This document shows, piece by piece, positions 14,944 to 24,016 of a stretch of DNA of 38,899 nucleotides (its first letter is position 1; each line of letters begins with the position of its first letter). The stretch lies in the NCBI GenBank assembly GCA_016781505.1, contig JADDQF010000123.1:1-38899 (forward strand). Reading direction: 5' to 3'. This DNA comes from a bacterium. GTDB lineage: Bacteria; Chloroflexota; Chloroflexia; Chloroflexales; Kallotenuaceae. A model generated the notes under the pieces. The model was given only the letters and a program-made list of their open reading frames with translations. It did no database searches and was not told where the DNA came from. The translations under genes were made by a program, and so were the position numbers.

Positions 14944-17712
14944 ATGCCTGATATTACGCTAACGATCGACGGTGTTGCGGTCACCGTGCCCCAGGGCACC
15001 GGTCTGGTCGAGGCCGCGCGCGAGGCTGGGATCGAGATTCCGGTCTTTTGCCACCATCCCAAGCTCGTCCCCGTCGGCATGTGCCGCATGTGCTTGGTGG
15101 AAATCGGCACGCCCAAGATCGATCCGGCGACCAAGCAGCCGGTGCTGGACGAGAACGGCAAGCCGGTGATCGCGATGCAGCCCAACCTGCAGGTGGCGTG
15201 TACCAATCCGGTCTCCAACGGCATGGTGGTTAAAACCAACACGGCCGAGGTAGAGTTTGCCCGCAAAGGCGTGCTCGAATTTCTGCTGACATCGCATCCG
15301 TTGGACTGCCCGGTCTGCATCAAAGGCGGCGAGTGCCCCCTGCAAAACCTGACCATGGGCTATGGTCCCTCGGTTAGCCGCTTTGACTATGACGACAAAG
15401 TGCACTTCGAAAAGCCGATTCCGCTGGGTCCGCTGATCGACCTTGACCGCGAGCGCTGCATTCTGTGCTCGCGCTGCGTGCGCTTCGAGGATGAGATTGC
15501 GGGCGACAGCGTGCTGGGCTTTGCCAACCGTGGCCGGGCCTGGATGATCCAGTCCAAGTCCAATCCGCCGTTCAACTCGAAGTTTTCCGGCAACACGGTC
15601 GATATTTGTCCGGTCGGCGCGCTGATGAACGGCGAGTTCCGCTATGCCGGCCGCGTGTGGGAGATCAAGCCGGTTCCCACGGTCTGCCCGCACTGCCCGG
15701 TCGGCTGCAACATGACGCTGGATATGCGCTACCGCGATATCAAGCGGGTGCAGCCCCGCAGCAATGAGTGGGTCAACGAGATTTGGCTGTGCGACCGGGG
15801 CCGCTGGGGCTTCCACTTCGTCACCAGCGACAAGCGCTTGACCAAGCCATTGGTGCGGCGCGGCGGCGAGCTGGTCGAGACTACCTGGCAGGAAGCGCTG
15901 GAAGATATTGCGCAGCGCCTCCATGGCGTGGTGCAAAACTTTGGCGGCAATGCCGTCGGCGGTCTGGCTGGTGGCCGGCTGGCCAACGAAGATTTGTATC
16001 TGTTCCAGAAGCTGTTCCGTGAGCTGCTGCAGTCGCCCAATATCGACTCGCGCAACGGCACGCTGGACGAGCCGGAGCATGACGACCTCGCCTATGCGTT
16101 TGGCCTGGCGAGCGGCACCGACCTCGGCCAGCTGGGTAAGGGCACAACCGTGCTGGTGGTTGGCGCCGATCCCGAGGAAGAAGCGCCCGTTCATCTACTG
16201 CGGCTGCGGGGCATTAAGCGCCGCGGCGGCGAGCTGATCGTCGCCAACGGCCGCCCGACCAAGCTGGATGCCAGCGCCACGCGCACCGTTCGCTACCAGT
16301 ACGGCCACGAAGCCCACTTTGTGCTTGGCCTGCTGTCGGCGGTGCTGGAAGGCGGCAGCGAAAACAAAGAATTTGTGCGGAGCCGTACCAAAAACCTGGA
16401 TGCGCTGCGGACCGCCCTACGGCCGTTTGGTGTTGCAGCGGTTGCCGAGCAGATCGGCGTTGCCGCCGATGTGTTTCAAGCGGTCGCCCAGAGCGTGGCC
16501 GGTGCCGAAAATCTGGTGATCGTCTATGGTCGTGAGGCGTTTGCGGCGGGTACGCCCCTGCTCCAGGCGCTTGGCAATCTGGCGCTGATCACCGGTCATG
16601 TCGGCCGGCCCGGCAATGGCGTGCTGCCGATCATGCGCTACAACAACAGCCGCGGCGCGCTTGATATGGGCGTGCGGCCGGGCAAAGGTCCGGGCTACAC
16701 CAACGTGGTCAAGGAAGGCCTGACGGCGCAGCAGATGGTGCAGGCAGCTGGCAACGGCAAGCTGCAGGCGTTGTATATCGCGGGTCTCGATCCCGTCGCC
16801 GCCAATCCGGCCTCACGCGCTGCACTCGAAAAGGTGGGGCTGCTGATTGTGCAGGATTTGTTTTTGACGCCTACGGCGCAAATCGCTGACTACGTGCTGC
16901 CGGCGTCGTCGTTTGCCGAGCGGGATGGCACCTACACCAACGCCGAGCGGCGCGTCCAGCGCTTCCGGGCAGCGCGCAACAACTTGGGCGATAGCCGGCC
17001 TGACTGGCAAATTTTTGCCGGGCTGGGCCGTGCGCTCGCGGCTATGGTGCGCCAGCCAGCACTGGACACGGTGGCTGCCAGCGCGGGCAAGCCGACCGGT
17101 AAGCGGCCGGCTCCGGCGCAGCCAGTAGCCACGGCTCGGACTTGGCTGTATCGCTCCACGGATGATATCAACGCGGAGATTGTGCAGCAGGTGGCCATTT
17201 ACAAGGGCGCCAGCTACGCCCAGCTCAAGTCATCGCACGGCACCTGGGGTCGCCAGGCAGCGGACGACCCGGTCTTCTACGATGGCACAAGTTATACCAA
17301 TACCGAGGGCTTTGGCGTGCAATGGCCAACATTAGCGGAACAGACCAATGTTGTTTTCGATCTGGTCTTTTCCCAGCCGACCACACCCCAGCCGCGTAAT
17401 GGGGAGCTGCTGTTGGTGGCGGCGCCGCGGCTGTACGATGGCGGAACGTTGATGCAAAACGCGGAAGGTCTTAGCTTCTGGGTGGCGCAGCCCTACGTCG
17501 GCGTGGCAAAAGCAGACGCCGAGCGGCTGGGCATCGCCTCGGGCGACCGCCTGCGGCTTTCGTCGGCGCAGGGCAACGTCGAGCTGTATGCCAAGGTCGA
17601 TGGCCTGGTAGGGCCGGGTACGCTCCTGGTGCCGGATCTAGCTGAGATTCCGCTGGGTCAGGTCCAAACCGGCGTGCTCACGCCGGTCAGGGTTGAGAAG
17701 GTCGAGGGGTAG
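14944..17712 (+). CDS. nuoG: NADH-quinone oxidoreductase subunit G (75-kDa)
   Basis: This 922-aa N-module subunit carries the Fe-S chain. An N-terminal ferredoxin domain binds [2Fe-2S] N1b through C36, C47, C50 and C86. H118, C122, C125 and C131 bind N5. C172, C175, C178 and C222 bind N4. C248, C251, C255 and C283 form the extra N7 site seen in E. coli and Thermus. A molybdopterin-oxidoreductase-like domain follows without signs of a functional Mo site. Residues about 700-720 are a low-complexity linker. The ribosome-binding site before ATG 14944 is poor. It ends one base before nuoH. Confidence 0.97.
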   Translation: MPDITLTIDGVAVTVPQGTGLVEAAREAGIEIPVFCHHPKLVPVGMCRMCLVEIGTPKIDPATKQPVLDENGKPVIAMQPNLQVACTNPVSNGMVVKTNTAEVEFARKGVLEFLLTSHPLDCPVCIKGGECPLQNLTMGYGPSVSRFDYDDKVHFEKPIPLGPLIDLDRERCILCSRCVRFEDEIAGDSVLGFANRGRAWMIQSKSNPPFNSKFSGNTVDICPVGALMNGEFRYAGRVWEIKPVPTVCPHCPVGCNMTLDMRYRDIKRVQPRSNEWVNEIWLCDRGRWGFHFVTSDKRLTKPLVRRGGELVETTWQEALEDIAQRLHGVVQNFGGNAVGGLAGGRLANEDLYLFQKLFRELLQSPNIDSRNGTLDEPEHDDLAYAFGLASGTDLGQLGKGTTVLVVGADPEEEAPVHLLRLRGIKRRGGELIVANGRPTKLDASATRTVRYQYGHEAHFVLGLLSAVLEGGSENKEFVRSRTKNLDALRTALRPFGVAAVAEQIGVAADVFQAVAQSVAGAENLVIVYGREAFAAGTPLLQALGNLALITGHVGRPGNGVLPIMRYNNSRGALDMGVRPGKGPGYTNVVKEGLTAQQMVQAAGNGKLQALYIAGLDPVAANPASRAALEKVGLLIVQDLFLTPTAQIADYVLPASSFAERDGTYTNAERRVQRFRAARNNLGDSRPDWQIFAGLGRALAAMVRQPALDTVAASAGKPTGKRPAPAQPVATARTWLYRSTDDINAEIVQQVAIYKGASYAQLKSSHGTWGRQAADDPVFYDGTSYTNTEGFGVQWPTLAEQTNVVFDLVFSQPTTPQPRNGELLLVAAPRLYDGGTLMQNAEGLSFWVAQPYVGVAKADAERLGIASGDRLRLSSAQGNVELYAKVDGLVGPGTLLVPDLAEIPLGQVQTGVLTPVRVEKVEG

Positions 17713-17713
17713 C

Positions 17714-18892
17714 ATGAATATTTGGGTTCGGCTGATTACGCTGCTGTTCGTCTCCTTGATTTTGTTTCTGGCGACGACGACGGCCTTTGCGTATCTGACG
17801 TTGTTTGAGCGTCGGATCCTGGCGCGGTTGCAAAACCGCGTGGGGCCTAACCGGGCCGGTCCTGGCGGTTTTTTCCAGCCGCTGGCCGACGCGCTTAAGC
17901 TCTTTTTCAAGGAAGAGATCACGCCCGCGCAGGCTGATAAGGCTGTTTACACCATTGCGCCAGCGCTAGCGATGATCCCGGCAATTGTGCTCTTTGCCGT
18001 GATCCCGTTCGGCGCGTATCTGGATCTGTCATTTTTGCTGGGCGAGGCAGCGCGTTACGTGCCGATACAGCTGGCGGATGTTAACGTCGGCGTGTTGTTT
18101 CTGCTGGCCGTCACATCGATCGGTGTGTACGGCGTCACGCTCGGTGGATGGTCGTCCAATAACAAGTATTCGATGTTGGGCGGGATCCGCGCGGCGGCCC
18201 AGATGGTTTCGTATGAGCTGGCGCTTGGCCTGTCGATCTTGGTTGCGATTATGCTCACGACCACGCCCACGACCCAGGAGGCGGCCAACGCATCGCTCTG
18301 CTCGTTGATGTTTGGCCAGCAGCCGGTAGCCGAGATCAGTGCGCTTAGCACCTGCCGGATCGTGGAAAGCCAAGGGGGCTGGTGGAACATCTTTAAGCCG
18401 ACGGGCCTGCTTGCCTTTGGCATCTTCTGGCTGGCATCCACCGCGGAGGTGGTGCGCGCGCCCTTCGACCTGGTAGAGGCGGAGCAGGAGCTGGTCGGTG
18501 GCTTTAACACCGAGTACTCGTCGATGAAGTTCGCGCTCTTCTTCATGGCCGAATACATCAAGCTGATCGCGATTTCAGCAATCGGTGTCGTTTTGTTCCT
18601 GGGTGGTTGGCGCGGCCCCGGCGTCGACCTGCTGTACAGCTTGGGCTATCCCAACGTTGCAGGCTTGGTCTCGCTTGGCTACTTCCTGCTGAAGCTGATC
18701 GCCTTCTTGTTCTTTAGCATCTGGGTTCGTGCAACACTGCCGCGCTTCAAGTACAACCAGCTGATGGACCTCGGCTGGAAGCGGCTGCTGCCGATCTCGC
18801 TCGGACTCGTCGCCGTGACGGCGGTCTTTGCCGTTGTGACCCAGGACATGAATCCATACATTGCCGGACTCTTCGGCGGGTTCCGAAGGTAG
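17714..18892 (+). CDS. nuoH: NADH-quinone oxidoreductase subunit H
   Basis: This 392-aa membrane subunit joins the peripheral arm to the pump modules and lines the quinone chamber. The family marks are ARLQNRVGPNRAGPGG at about residues 36-51, FFKEEITPAQADK and the acidic APFDLVEAEQELVGG loop. About eight hydrophobic helices are visible. A loop of about 45 residues containing two Cys (SLCSLM and STCRI) is longer than usual. The ATG lies one base after the nuoG stop with GAGGGG upstream; a GTG-type extension at 17693 inside nuoG is not needed. Confidence 0.96.
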   Translation: MNIWVRLITLLFVSLILFLATTTAFAYLTLFERRILARLQNRVGPNRAGPGGFFQPLADALKLFFKEEITPAQADKAVYTIAPALAMIPAIVLFAVIPFGAYLDLSFLLGEAARYVPIQLADVNVGVLFLLAVTSIGVYGVTLGGWSSNNKYSMLGGIRAAAQMVSYELALGLSILVAIMLTTTPTTQEAANASLCSLMFGQQPVAEISALSTCRIVESQGGWWNIFKPTGLLAFGIFWLASTAEVVRAPFDLVEAEQELVGGFNTEYSSMKFALFFMAEYIKLIAISAIGVVLFLGGWRGPGVDLLYSLGYPNVAGLVSLGYFLLKLIAFLFFSIWVRATLPRFKYNQLMDLGWKRLLPISLGLVAVTAVFAVVTQDMNPYIAGLFGGFRR

Positions 18893-18901
18893 GAGCTAGA
18901 A

Positions 18902-19396
18902 ATGTTTGATTTGATTAAGGGCTTGCGCACCACCGCCAAGTATTTGTTCACCAAGCCCGTCACGATCTCGTATCCCGAGGTCAAGCGGCCGGTGCGTGAG
19001 CGGTTCCGGGGCAAGCATGAGCTCAAGCGCTATGCCGATGGCAAAGAACGCTGTATCGGCTGTTCGCTCTGTGCCGCCGCTTGTCCGGCCGATGCCATCT
19101 ATGTCGAGCCGGCTGAGAACAATCCACAGAATCCGGTCGGCTACGGCGAGCGCTATGCAGCCAAGTACGAGATCAACATGATCCGTTGTATCTACTGCGG
19201 CTACTGCGAAGATGCCTGCCCCACCAATGCGATTGTGCTGGAGCATCAGTACGAGCTCTCGTTCTATGATCGCAAGGCGGCAGTGTTTACCAAAGAGATC
19301 CTGCTGCAGCCGGTTGATAAAGGTTGGGGTGAGCCGCCGCCGATTCTGCAAAACCTCAATCGTCCGCCGAATCCTCCGGCCCAAATGGAACTGTAG
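18902..19396 (+). CDS. nuoI: NADH-quinone oxidoreductase subunit I (8Fe ferredoxin type)
   Basis: A 164-aa Q-module subunit holding clusters N6a and N6b. Two CxxCxxCxxxCP motifs are intact: C51, C54, C57, C61 and C96, C99, C102, C106. An N-terminal amphipathic helix (FDLIKGLRTTAKYLF) anchors it at the membrane. The ribosome-binding site AGGAG sits seven bases before the ATG. The Pro-rich C-terminus (PPPILQNLNRPPNPP) is species-specific. It is the last gene before the 171-bp spacer. Confidence 0.97.
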   Translation: MFDLIKGLRTTAKYLFTKPVTISYPEVKRPVRERFRGKHELKRYADGKERCIGCSLCAAACPADAIYVEPAENNPQNPVGYGERYAAKYEINMIRCIYCGYCEDACPTNAIVLEHQYELSFYDRKAAVFTKEILLQPVDKGWGEPPPILQNLNRPPNPPAQMEL

Positions 19397-19404
19397 GTTT
19401 CCAG

Positions 19405-19480
19405 CGCAAGGACGGACAGGAGCAAGGACGTAAAGAGCTAGCCCATTTTTCTTTGCGTCACTCCCCGTCCTTGCGTTTTT
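19405..19480 (+). terminator. Terminator-like hairpin between nuoI and nuoJ
   Basis: CGCAAGGACGG (19405-19415) is a perfect inverted copy of CCGTCCTTGCG (19465-19475), and TTTTT follows at 19476-19480. The 49-nt loop is long for an intrinsic terminator. A direct repeat of GCAAGGACG begins at 19406 and 19422. It could attenuate transcription in the middle of the operon, or protect the upstream mRNA end. Confidence 0.45.
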
Positions 19481-19493
19481 GTGTTAAGCACCA

Positions 19494-19525
19494 CTGACAA
19501 AGCCGGGCGGCGCTTGTGATAAAAT
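19494..19525 (+). promoter_or_regulatory. Possible internal promoter before nuoJ
   Basis: A CTGACA at 19494-19499 and an extended -10, TG-A-TAAAAT, ending at 19525 lie just after the mid-operon hairpin. The spacing of 20 is long, so the extended -10 would carry the activity. It would let nuoJKLMN be transcribed separately. Confidence 0.35.
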
Positions 19526-19567
19526 GTGCAGTCGTCACTTGTTTGCTCCTGTGGAGAACATAAAATC

Positions 19568-20080
19568 ATGGAAATCGCTTTTTTCATTATCACTGCGCTG
19601 CTGACGATTGGCGCGGCTGTGGCGATGGTGTTAAGCCATAATGCCGTGCATTCGGCGCTGTGGCTGGTGCTTAACTTCTTCGGCGTAGCCGTGTTGTACC
19701 TGCTGCTCAACGCGCCCTTCTTGGCGATGGTGCAAATCACAGTGTATGCGGGCGCCATCATGGTGCTCTTCTTGTTTGTGATTATGCTCCTCGGCTCCGA
19801 GCAAGGCCAGGAAGAGGTCAATGGCCTGCCCTGGCAAACGCCGGTTGCACTGGTGATGGGCCTGCTGCTGGTGGTGATGGCCGGATATGCCCTGTTCTTC
19901 CCGGGCACTCCCGTGCCGACGACGCAGACTCCAAACGAAATTGGCGCTCCCGATATCCTGGCCCGTAAGCTATTTAGCACCTACCTGTTGCCCTTTGAAA
20001 TCACCTCGGTGCTGCTGCTTGTCGCGTTGATCGGCGCTGTGGTGCTCACGATGAAAAGCCGTGAAGGAGACCGTGTCTAA
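19568..20080 (+). CDS. nuoJ: NADH-quinone oxidoreductase subunit J
   Basis: A 170-aa membrane subunit with five hydrophobic helices. The conserved third helix carries a run of small residues and the [17 protein letters not shown] block, the site of the pi-bulge switch in complex I. The first helix starts at residue 2, which favours ATG 19568 over an upstream in-frame ATG at 19526. GGAG lies about 12 bases upstream, a weak spacing. It overlaps nuoK by one base (TAATG). Confidence 0.95.
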   Translation: MEIAFFIITALLTIGAAVAMVLSHNAVHSALWLVLNFFGVAVLYLLLNAPFLAMVQITVYAGAIMVLFLFVIMLLGSEQGQEEVNGLPWQTPVALVMGLLLVVMAGYALFFPGTPVPTTQTPNEIGAPDILARKLFSTYLLPFEITSVLLLVALIGAVVLTMKSREGDRV

Positions 20081-20382
20081 TGGTGCCCACCGAATACTAT
20101 GTTTTGCTCAGCACTGTGTTGTTTACGATCGGGGTGATTGGGGTGCTGACGCGGCGCAGCGCGCTGGTGGTCTTTATGTCGGTTGAGCTGATGCTGAACT
20201 CGGCCAACCTGGCGCTGGTTGCATTTTCACGGCAATGGAATCATGTCGACGGCCAAATTCTGACCTTCTTTGTGATCACCGTGGCGGCGGCTGAGGTGGC
20301 GGTTGGGCTGGCCTTGCTGGTCGGCATCTTCCGCACCCGCCGCACAACCAATGTCGACGAAGTTAACACGATGCGAGGCTGA
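20080..20382 (+). CDS. nuoK: NADH-quinone oxidoreductase subunit K
   Basis: A 100-aa subunit with three helices related to MnhC/MrpC. The conserved Glu residues in helices 2 and 3 are present ([16 protein letters not shown] and [15 protein letters not shown]); they form part of the hydrophilic axis for proton transfer. Its ATG shares an A with the nuoJ stop, and AAGGAG sits in the nuoJ end. The length matches the family. Confidence 0.96.
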   Translation: MVPTEYYVLLSTVLFTIGVIGVLTRRSALVVFMSVELMLNSANLALVAFSRQWNHVDGQILTFFVITVAAAEVAVGLALLVGIFRTRRTTNVDEVNTMRG

Positions 20383-20471
20383 GGCAACAGGTATCAGGCA
20401 ACAGGCATCAGGGCGGATAACTGATTGTGGTCAATTCCTGAAACCTGTAACCTGAAGCCTGTAACCTAAAA
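20382..20471 (+). repeat. nuoK-nuoL spacer: inverted heptad-repeat arms
   Basis: The 5' arm (20382-20416) begins on the final A of the nuoK stop and has five 7-bp units of AGGCAAC/AGGTATC type. The 3' arm (20437-20471) has five units, CCTGAAA and CCTGTAA types in alternation, directly before the AAGGA of the nuoL ribosome-binding site. Every unit of one arm starts AGG and every unit of the other starts CCT, so the arms can pair in several registers. Confidence 0.85.
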
Positions 20472-20483
20472 AGAAGGACGTTT

Positions 20484-22427
20484 GTGGAAGAAACACTGTT
20501 TACACTTATCCCGGCGATCATCGTGCTGCCGCTGCTTGGAGCGTTGATTAACACGTTCCTGATTCGCGATGGCCGGCGGGCAGGCATGGTTGCCAGTCTT
20601 GCCTGTGGAGCGGCCTTTGTGGTCGGGCTGGCGGCCTTTGCGCTGCTGGCTGGACTGCCCCACGAAGAGCAGACGCACATCGACCTGACCTTGTGGCAAT
20701 GGATCGACGCCGGTCCGCTCGACGTGCCGTTCGGCTTTCTGTTCGACCCGTTGTCGGCGGTGATGGTGCTGCTGATCACCGGCGTCGGCAGCCTGATCCA
20801 TGTCTTCTCGATCGGCTACATGGCGCACGACGCCCGGCCGGTGCGGTACTTTGTGTACCTTAACCTGTTTGTGGCGGCCATGCTGATCCTGGTGCTGGCG
20901 AACAATTACCTGCTGCTCTTCCTCGGCTGGGAAGGCGTGGGTTTGTGCTCGTACCTATTGATCGGCCACAGCTTTGAGCGCAAGGAAGCGCGCTACGCCT
21001 CGATGAAGGCCTTTGTGATGAACCGCATCGGCGACTTTGGCCTGATGCTGGCGCTCCTGGCCTTGTTCCAGCACTTCGGCTCGCTCAACTACGGCGTCAT
21101 CTTTCCCCGTGCGGCCGAGCTGGCCGGGCAACAGATCAACTGGGTGCTGGGACCGACCGCTCTCGCCTCGGCTATCGCTTTTTGTATGCTGATCGGCGTG
21201 AGCGGCAAGTCGGCGCAGATTCCGCTCTGGACCTGGCTGCCGGACGCGATGGCCGGTCCGACGCCCGCGTCCGCGCTGATCCACGCGGCTACGATGGTGA
21301 CATCGGGCGTCTACCTGATCGTTCGGTCACATTCAATTTTTTTACAGACTCAGGCAATCTCTAATCTCACCGTGTATGTTGGCGTGGCAACCGCCTTTGT
21401 GGCGGCCTCGATTGCAATCGGGCAATACGATATCAAGCGCGTGCTGGCCTTTTCGACGGTGTCGCAGCTGGGCTTCATGGTGGCGGCAGCCGGTATGGGC
21501 GCTTATACCGCGGCGATCTTTCACCTATTGACGCATGGCGTCTTCAAGGCGCTGCTGTTCTTGGGAGCTGGCTCGGTCATCCACGGGGCGCACGACGTGC
21601 AAGATATGCGGCGCATGGGTGGGTTGCGCAGCGCGATGCCCACGACCTTTCTGACCTACATGGCCGGCACCTTGGCGCTGTCTGGCATTCCAATCTGGGC
21701 TGGTTTCTTCTCCAAAGACGAGATCATCGGCTCGGCCTTTCATGGCACGCGCTTTGGGACCTATCCGGTGTCGGGCACGATTTTGATCATCACCGCGGCG
21801 CTGACCGCCTTCTACATGGCGCGCCAGGTCTCGTTGGTCTTCCTGGGCCAGCAGCGCGACACCAGCTACCATGCTCACGAGAGCGAGCCGATCATGACGA
21901 TCCCGCTGTGGATCTTGGCGGTGGGCTCGACGATTGCCGGCATCATCAACTTTCCGGGCTTGCACTTTCTGGACCATTTCCTGGAGCCGGTCTTCGAGGT
22001 CGGGCACGCCGTGCAGGAACCGTTGGAGTTCAATATCCCGCTGGCCATTATCACCGTAGTGCTGGCGCTGGCCGCCGGATGGGTGGCCTACCAGGTGTAT
22101 GGCAAGCGGCAATGGAAGAAGACCTTCCGCGATCCGCTGGCGCGCTACCTGGGCGTCTTCTTTGAAGGCTTTGAGCAGCGCTGGTACGCGGACGATGTGT
22201 ACGACACGATGGTCGTGCGGCCCTTTAAGGCGACTGCCAGCTTTTTGTCGCGCATTCTCGATCCGCTGGGCATTGATGGCCTGGTCAACGGCGCGGCGTG
22301 GCTGGTCGGCTTCGGTGGGCGGGGCCTGCGTAGGGCGCAGACCGGCTATGTGCGCTCGTACACGCTGGTCTTCTTCCTGGGTGTGATCGCGGTGCTGGGC
22401 TACTTTGGCTTTGCTACGGTGCGCTAG
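20484..22427 (+). CDS. nuoL: NADH-quinone oxidoreductase subunit L (antiporter-like)
   Basis: A 647-aa distal proton-pump subunit of the Mrp antiporter-like family with about 16 helices. The core motif is LLFLGWEGVGLCSYLLIGH, containing the conserved Glu at about residue 152. The Lys-bearing GVSGKSAQIPLWTWLPDAMAGPTPASALIHAATMV region follows. The long lateral helix with the final transmembrane anchor is visible after about residue 510. The start is GTG 20484 with AAGGA six to seven bases upstream. Full length. Confidence 0.97.
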   Translation: MEETLFTLIPAIIVLPLLGALINTFLIRDGRRAGMVASLACGAAFVVGLAAFALLAGLPHEEQTHIDLTLWQWIDAGPLDVPFGFLFDPLSAVMVLLITGVGSLIHVFSIGYMAHDARPVRYFVYLNLFVAAMLILVLANNYLLLFLGWEGVGLCSYLLIGHSFERKEARYASMKAFVMNRIGDFGLMLALLALFQHFGSLNYGVIFPRAAELAGQQINWVLGPTALASAIAFCMLIGVSGKSAQIPLWTWLPDAMAGPTPASALIHAATMVTSGVYLIVRSHSIFLQTQAISNLTVYVGVATAFVAASIAIGQYDIKRVLAFSTVSQLGFMVAAAGMGAYTAAIFHLLTHGVFKALLFLGAGSVIHGAHDVQDMRRMGGLRSAMPTTFLTYMAGTLALSGIPIWAGFFSKDEIIGSAFHGTRFGTYPVSGTILIITAALTAFYMARQVSLVFLGQQRDTSYHAHESEPIMTIPLWILAVGSTIAGIINFPGLHFLDHFLEPVFEVGHAVQEPLEFNIPLAIITVVLALAAGWVAYQVYGKRQWKKTFRDPLARYLGVFFEGFEQRWYADDVYDTMVVRPFKATASFLSRILDPLGIDGLVNGAAWLVGFGGRGLRRAQTGYVRSYTLVFFLGVIAVLGYFGFATVR

Positions 22428-22438
22428 GCAGGCGGGGC

Positions 22439-22481
22439 GATGAAGGAGCCGTACGGTAGCCTTCATCCCGCATCCTTCATT
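22439..22481 (+). repeat. nuoL-nuoM spacer: hairpin with heptad units
   Basis: GATGAAGG (22439-22446) pairs perfectly with CCTTCATC (22460-22467). The 3' side continues as in-phase 7-bp units CTTCATC, CCGCATC and CTTCATT (22461-22481), followed by the AAAGG of the nuoM start region. It is a shorter version of the other heptad spacers. Confidence 0.65.
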
Positions 22482-22497
22482 CTTTAAAGGTGTTGCC

Positions 22498-24012
22498 TTG
22501 AATTTTCTGCTTTCCTTGATCGTCTGGCTGCCGCTGCTGGGTGCACTCGTGGTGTTGTTTGCGCCAGGGCTCAGCGACCACACGGCGAAGCGCGTCGCGC
22601 TGGTGTGGAGTTTGGCAGTCTTTGTGCTGTCGCTGCCGCTGATACCAGGTCTCGGCGTGTTTGATGGGGCCAGAGCCGAGCTACAGCTGGTCGAGCGCGT
22701 GCCTTGGATCAGCGCGTTCGGCGTTGATTATTTTCTGGCCGTCGACGGTATTTCGATCTGGCTGGTGCTGCTGACCACGTTTCTGACGCCGATCACCATC
22801 TTGTCGACCTTTGACGCCATCAATACGCGGGTACGGGCGTTTGAAGCGTTTATGCTGGCGCTCCAAACCGGTATGCTGGGCGTCTTTTTGGCGCAGGATC
22901 TGTTTTTGTTCTACATCTTCTGGGAATTTACCCTGGTGCCGATGTATTTCTTGATCGGCATCTGGGGCGGGGCGCGTCGCATCTACGCCACCGTCAAGTT
23001 CTTTTTGTACACTTTTGCCGCCTCGGTCTTGATGCTGCTGGCGATCATCGCGCTGTACGTGCTGTGGGGCCAGAACAGCTTCAGCCTCCCCGACATGGTG
23101 CAGGCGATCAGAAACAACCAGTTCGTGCTTGACCAGAACCTGGGACGCTGGCTGTTCCTGGCGTTCTTTGCGGCGTTCGCCGTGAAGGTGCCGCTATGGC
23201 CGTTTCATTCCTGGCTGCCGGATGCCCACACCGAAGCTCCTACGCCCGGCTCGGTAATCCTGGCGGGCGTGTTGCTCAAGCTGGGCGGCTATGGCTTTAT
23301 CCGCTTCAATTTGCAGCTTTTTCCGGAAGCGTCGCGCTTTTTCGCGCCGGCCATCGGGGTGCTGGCGGTGATCGGCATCATCTACGGCGCGTGGATCGCC
23401 TATGCCCAGACCGATATCAAGAAGCTGGTGGCGTATTCCTCGGTCTCGCACATGGGCTTTGTGGTGCTGGGCATTTTTGCGCTCAATCCCATCGGCATCC
23501 ATGGCGCGATCTTGCAGATGGTTAACCACGGGATTTCAACCGGCGCGCTCTTCTTGATCGTCGGCATGATCTATGAGCGGCGGCACTCACGCGAGATTGA
23601 CGCCTTCGGCGGCCTGTGGCGAGTGATGCCGGTGTACACGTTTTTGTCGCTGCTGATCATCATGTCGTCGATTGGCCTGCCCGCGCTGAACGGCTTTGTG
23701 GGCGAGGCGACGATTATGTTTGGCACCTTTAGCTCGCCCTTTCTTGGCTGGGAATTTGCCGCCTTTGGCTTGATCGGTGTGATTTTGGCGGCGGTGTATC
23801 TGCTGTGGATGTTCCGGCGCGTAATGATGGGCGATGTGACGGAGGCGACTGCCAAAATGCGCGACATCAGCCGACTGGAGCTGAGCATGCTCATACCGTT
23901 GGTGGCGCTGATCCTCCTGATCGGCCTGTATCCGACACCGTTCTTTCGGGCAATGAACGAGTCCGTGACCGCATTGGCGAATGGCCTTGGGCCAGTGCTG
24001 GCGGCGAGGTAA
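22498..24012 (+). CDS. nuoM: NADH-quinone oxidoreductase subunit M (antiporter-like)
   Basis: A 504-aa antiporter-like pump subunit with about 14 helices. The conserved Glu in the FYIFWEFTLVPMYFLIG helix (about residue 143) and the Lys-containing AFAVKVPLWPFHSWLPDAHTEAPTPGSVILAG segment are present, as is the DIKKLVAYSSVSHMGF loop. Translation starts at TTG 22498, preceded by AAAGG; no ATG occurs near the family's normal start. It ends four bases before nuoN. Confidence 0.96.
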   Translation: MNFLLSLIVWLPLLGALVVLFAPGLSDHTAKRVALVWSLAVFVLSLPLIPGLGVFDGARAELQLVERVPWISAFGVDYFLAVDGISIWLVLLTTFLTPITILSTFDAINTRVRAFEAFMLALQTGMLGVFLAQDLFLFYIFWEFTLVPMYFLIGIWGGARRIYATVKFFLYTFAASVLMLLAIIALYVLWGQNSFSLPDMVQAIRNNQFVLDQNLGRWLFLAFFAAFAVKVPLWPFHSWLPDAHTEAPTPGSVILAGVLLKLGGYGFIRFNLQLFPEASRFFAPAIGVLAVIGIIYGAWIAYAQTDIKKLVAYSSVSHMGFVVLGIFALNPIGIHGAILQMVNHGISTGALFLIVGMIYERRHSREIDAFGGLWRVMPVYTFLSLLIIMSSIGLPALNGFVGEATIMFGTFSSPFLGWEFAAFGLIGVILAAVYLLWMFRRVMMGDVTEATAKMRDISRLELSMLIPLVALILLIGLYPTPFFRAMNESVTALANGLGPVLAAR

Positions 24013-24016
24013 CACC

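Noticed and set aside
14959-16194. 411-aa frame antisense to nuoG
   Set aside because: Lies opposite the Fe-S part of nuoG; composition is typical of a shadow frame.
21525-22583. 352-aa frame antisense to nuoL
   Set aside because: Shadow; rich in Arg/Gln/His as expected opposite a hydrophobic membrane protein.
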